A stretch of DNA of 8,620 nucleotides from CG1-02-35-72 sp036170135 (lineage in GTDB: Bacteria > Bacteroidota > Bacteroidia > Flavobacteriales > Flavobacteriaceae). The notes under the pieces were generated by a model. The model saw only the letters and a program-made list of their open reading frames with translations, was not told the origin of the DNA and made no database searches. The position numbers and the translations under genes were made by a program. The stretch covers positions 1-8,620 of the forward strand of contig JAVHOP010000113.1 in NCBI GenBank assembly GCA_036170135.1, in the 5' to 3' direction. Positions 6,972-8,620 of the stretch are shown piece after piece; the first letter of the stretch is position 1; each line of letters opens with the position of its first letter.

Positions 6972-8189
6972 GTGACTTATCAAAAAACTTTAGATTGGTT
7001 GTTTTCTAAACTACCAATGTATCAACGTGTTGGCGCTGTCGCTTTTAAAAAAGATTTGACTAATACGCTGGCATTAGTAAAATATCTGGACAATCCGCAA
7101 CAAAAATTTAAGAGTATTCACGTAGCCGGAACAAATGGCAAAGGTTCTACAAGTCACATGATCGCTTCGGTTTTGCAAGAATCTGGTTACAAAGTCGGAT
7201 TATACACTTCACCGCATTTAAAAGATTTTAGAGAGCGAATTAAGATTAATGGTAAAGAAGTTTCCAAACGATTTGTCATTGATTTTGTAAAAAATCACAA
7301 AACATTTTTAGAACAGCAAGGCTTATCTTTTTTCGAAATGACCGTAGGAATGGCTTTTCACTATTTTGCGATGCAAAATGTGGACGTAGCTGTTGTAGAA
7401 GTTGGACTCGGAGGTCGTTTAGATTCTACAAACATCATCACGCCTATTGTGTCGATTATAACCAATATTTCTTATGATCACATGCAAATGCTCGGAAATA
7501 CCTTACCGCAAATTGCAGCCGAAAAGGCAGGTATTATTAAACCTAATGTTCCCGTGGTTATCGGCGAAAAGCAGGATGAAGTTATTGATGTTTTTATACA
7601 AAAAGCTAAAAAAAGTAATAGTCAAATTACCATCGCTTCAGAAACTGAAAAATCCGAATTGCCATCCGATTTAAAAGGAATCTATCAAATAAAAAATAAA
7701 CATACCGTAGAAGCAGCTCTAAAAATAATCAGTCAAAACGGGTTTCCTTTATCAGATAAGTTCATAAAAAAGGGACTCTTAAATGTAGTCAAAAACACGG
7801 GTTTAAAAGGACGTTGGCAGACTTTAAAAACCGAACCAAAAGTGGTTTGTGATACGGCACATAACGAAGCCGGTATAAAATATGCGATGCAACAAGTTTC
7901 TGAGCAAAATTTTAAGAATCTACATGTGGTAATTGGTGTGGTAAACGATAAAGATATCAGTCATATTCTACCCTTATTTCCTAAAAATGCGATTTATTAT
8001 TTCTGCCGACCAAATATTCCGAGAGGTTTAGATGTCGAAATTTTAAAACAAAAAGCCTTAGAATTTGGACTCATAGGCAATGCGTATCAGTCTGTAAACG
8101 AGGCTTATAAAATGGTTATAAAAAATGCCGACATCGATGATTTTATTTACATTGGAGGAAGTAATTTTGTGGTAGCCGAAGTAGTTTGA
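6972..8189 (+). CDS. folC: Bifunctional dihydrofolate synthase / folylpolyglutamate synthase
   Basis: Cytosolic Mur-ligase-type enzyme that joins L-glutamate to dihydropteroate and then extends the polyglutamate tail of folates, using ATP. Its 405 residues are a normal length. Visible motifs: N-terminal LPMYQRVGAVAFKKDL (14-29), P-loop VAGTNGKGSTS (51-61), YTSPHL (79-84), the FFEM segment (120-123), VEVGLGGRLDSTN (142-154), ITNISYDHMQMLG (163-175, with H170), EKAGIIKP (184-191), GRWQ (280-283), DTAHNEAG (294-301, the Asp/His/Asn block between the domains) and the terminal GGSNFVVAEVV. The start is a GTG, two bases after the TonB-like stop codon; the next ATG (residue 16) would delete the conserved N-terminus. 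It is probably translated by coupling to the upstream exb/tonB genes. No terminator hairpin is seen after the stop. Confidence 0.96.
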   Translation: MTYQKTLDWLFSKLPMYQRVGAVAFKKDLTNTLALVKYLDNPQQKFKSIHVAGTNGKGSTSHMIASVLQESGYKVGLYTSPHLKDFRERIKINGKEVSKRFVIDFVKNHKTFLEQQGLSFFEMTVGMAFHYFAMQNVDVAVVEVGLGGRLDSTNIITPIVSIITNISYDHMQMLGNTLPQIAAEKAGIIKPNVPVVIGEKQDEVIDVFIQKAKKSNSQITIASETEKSELPSDLKGIYQIKNKHTVEAALKIISQNGFPLSDKFIKKGLLNVVKNTGLKGRWQTLKTEPKVVCDTAHNEAGIKYAMQQVSEQNFKNLHVVIGVVNDKDISHILPLFPKNAIYYFCRPNIPRGLDVEILKQKALEFGLIGNAYQSVNEAYKMVIKNADIDDFIYIGGSNFVVAEVV

Positions 8190-8206
8190 AAAAATATTTA
8201 AAAAAC

Positions 8207-8237
8207 TTTGTGAGTTTAAAAATCTAGGTTATATTTG
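8207..8237 (+). promoter_or_regulatory. Bacteroidota-type promoter driving the tRNA array
   Basis: TTTG at 8207-8210 (-33 element), a 19-base spacer, then TATATTTG at 8230-8237 (-7 element, perfect TAnnTTTG). Spacing and sequence match the known consensus of the primary sigma factor in Bacteroidota. The expected transcription start falls only a few bases before the first tRNA-like unit at 8248, as is usual for stable-RNA genes. I see no comparable element in the sequenced spacers further on, so this promoter probably serves the whole array including tRNA-Val. Confidence 0.8.
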
Positions 8238-8247
8238 CATCCGCTTA

Positions 8248-8320
8248 GAGCAATTAGCTCAGCTGGTTCAGAGCATCCCGATTTATCGGGAGGGTCGGGC
8301 GTTTCAGAGAGAATTGTTTT
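8248..8320 (+). pseudogene. Degenerate tRNA-Val-like unit, copy 1
   Basis: The first 28 bases match the tRNA-Val gene at 8521 except for one base in the acceptor strand (GAGCAAT against GGGCAAT): acceptor 5' strand, TA, D-stem GCTC/GAGC and the same D-loop. The anticodon arm is replaced by a palindrome at 8276-8291 giving a 6-base (or smaller) loop, so no standard 7-base anticodon loop can form. The variable region GGGTC and start of the T-stem (GGGCG) resemble tRNA-Val, but the T-loop consensus TTCGAAC is absent and the T-stem does not pair. A 3' strand ATTGTTT (8313-8319) can still pair with the acceptor, using G-T wobbles. It should therefore not make a working tRNA. It could be a decayed gene, a tRNA-derived element or a product of misassembly. 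Confidence 0.65.
8276..8291. repeat. Palindrome in the anticodon-arm position, copy 1
   Basis: TCCCGATTTATCGGGA is a near-perfect inverted repeat: six pairs closing on a TTTA loop, or seven pairs on TT. It replaces the tRNA-Val anticodon arm. The same 16 bases recur 89 bp later. In RNA it would form a stable short hairpin. Confidence 0.85.
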
Positions 8321-8336
8321 AAGTAAGAATAAAATA

Positions 8337-8393
8337 GGGCAATTAGCTCAGCTGGTTCAGAGCATCCCGATTTATCGGGAGGGTCGGGCGTTT
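8337..8393 (+). pseudogene. Degenerate tRNA-Val-like unit, copy 2 (cut by assembly gap)
   Basis: Same structure as the unit at 8248, but with the acceptor strand GGGCAAT identical to real tRNA-Val. The palindrome lies at 8365-8380. The sequence breaks into N right after GGGCGTTT, at the point where a T-loop should begin. If the gap hides only 5 bases, the tail after the gap (8494 on) completes this unit. Confidence 0.6.
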
Positions 8394-8493
8394 NNNNNNN
8401 NNNNNNNNNNNNNNNNNNNNNNNNNNNNNNNNNNNNNNNNNNNNNNNNNNNNNNNNNNNNNNNNNNNNNNNNNNNNNNNNNNNNNNNNNNNNN
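8394..8493. other. Assembly gap of exactly 100 N
   Basis: A run of exactly 100 undetermined bases, a common placeholder for a gap of unknown length. It sits inside a tandem repeat, which is the likely reason assembly failed here. Nothing about its real content can be read. Confidence 0.97.
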
Positions 8494-8520
8494 AGAATTG
8501 TTTTAAGTAAGAATAAAATA

Positions 8521-8595
8521 GGGCAATTAGCTCAGCTGGTTCAGAGCACCTCGTTTACACCGAGGGGGTCGGGGGTTCGAACCCCTCATTGCCCA
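8521..8595 (+). tRNA. tRNA-Val (anticodon TAC)
   Basis: A complete 75-base cloverleaf. Acceptor GGGCAAT pairs with ATTGCCC; D-stem GCTC/GAGC encloses a loop containing GG; anticodon stem CCTCG/CGAGG holds the 7-base loop TTTACAC with anticodon TAC (reads GUA and other valine codons); the variable region is GGGTC; the T-arm GGGGG/CCCTC (one G-T pair) holds TTCGAAC. The discriminator is A at 8595. The next bases are CAA, so CCA is not encoded and must be added enzymatically. It lies directly after the 27-base repeat tail, 16 bases of which are spacer. Confidence 0.96.
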
Positions 8596-8602
8596 CAAAA
8601 CG

Positions 8603-8620
8603 AATCCTCTTGATTTTTCA
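8603..8620 (+). terminator. Possible terminator after tRNA-Val, cut by the window end
   Basis: The window ends in AATCCTCTTGATTTTTCA. The last bases could be the 5' arm, loop and first 3' bases of a hairpin (TCTTGA, T-rich loop, TCA...). The 3' arm and any T-tract lie outside the window, so this is a guess from position and the partial TGA/TCA pairing. Confidence 0.3.

Larger units (their letters stand above)
8248..8520 (+). repeat. Tandem 89-bp tRNA-like repeat array, interrupted by an assembly gap
   Basis: A unit of 89 bp (73-base tRNA-like part plus 16-base AT-rich spacer) is seen complete at 8248-8336 and again from 8337 until the gap at 8394. The two are identical over 8250-8304 versus 8339-8393. 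After the gap, 27 bases (8494-8520) repeat exactly the unit tail at 8310-8336 and lead into the true tRNA-Val. Copy number is unknown: the missing piece could be as little as 5 bases (one continuous second unit) or several further units. Confidence 0.85.

Noticed and set aside
8248..8393. CRISPR-like array of direct repeats
   Set aside because: The units are 89 bp with clear tRNA homology and identical spacers; there are no variable spacers and no cas genes.
8235..8510. An open frame across the tRNA array and the N run
   Set aside because: It consists of tRNA-like repeats and undetermined bases; the translated Ser/Gly-rich peptide is an artefact of non-coding sequence.

Overview
The window is AT-rich (about one third GC by eye) and looks like chromosome from a member of the Flavobacteriia (Bacteroidota). 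Three things support this. The protein sequences have a flavobacterial style, above all the ExbB/ExbD/TonB/FolC group. Strong Shine-Dalgarno sequences are mostly absent. Two promoter-like sites also fit the Bacteroidota pattern, with TAnnTTTG near -7 and, at one of them, TTTG near -33. Most of the window is ordinary, well-conserved housekeeping and envelope sequence.

Layout: (1) 1-90 is a short intergenic stretch with a 7-bp tandem repeat in front of rdgB. (2) 91-1127, plus strand: rdgB (removal of non-canonical purine NTPs), followed 11 bp later by a DUF1569 / DinB-like protein. (3) 1135-3391, minus strand, convergent with the first pair: an aminotransferase class I/II gene followed 40 bp later by a sterol desaturase-family (membrane di-iron hydroxylase) gene, probably one transcript. 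(4) 3573-4961, plus strand: nhaD, a Na+/H+ antiporter. (5) 5033-8189, plus strand: exbB, exbD, a TonB-like protein and folC, very tightly packed (gaps of 13, 1 and 2 bp). The first three form an inner-membrane energy-transduction complex driven by ion flow. folC starts with GTG and appears translationally tied to them.

(6) 8190-8620 is the only unusual part. A near-perfect Bacteroidota promoter fires into a tandem array with an 89-bp period. Two visible units begin exactly like the downstream tRNA-Val gene (acceptor strand, D-arm). They then diverge: the anticodon arm is replaced by a 16-base palindrome and the T-arm is degenerate. A run of exactly 100 N interrupts the second unit, and after it the same unit tail resumes and leads into an intact tRNA-Val(TAC). 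The array is therefore unresolved in the assembly. It is either a real amplified, degenerate tRNA-derived repeat in the leader of a tRNA gene, or an assembly artefact of a tandem tRNA cluster. I found no defence system, CRISPR array, transposase or phage gene here, and I do not claim a new protein system.
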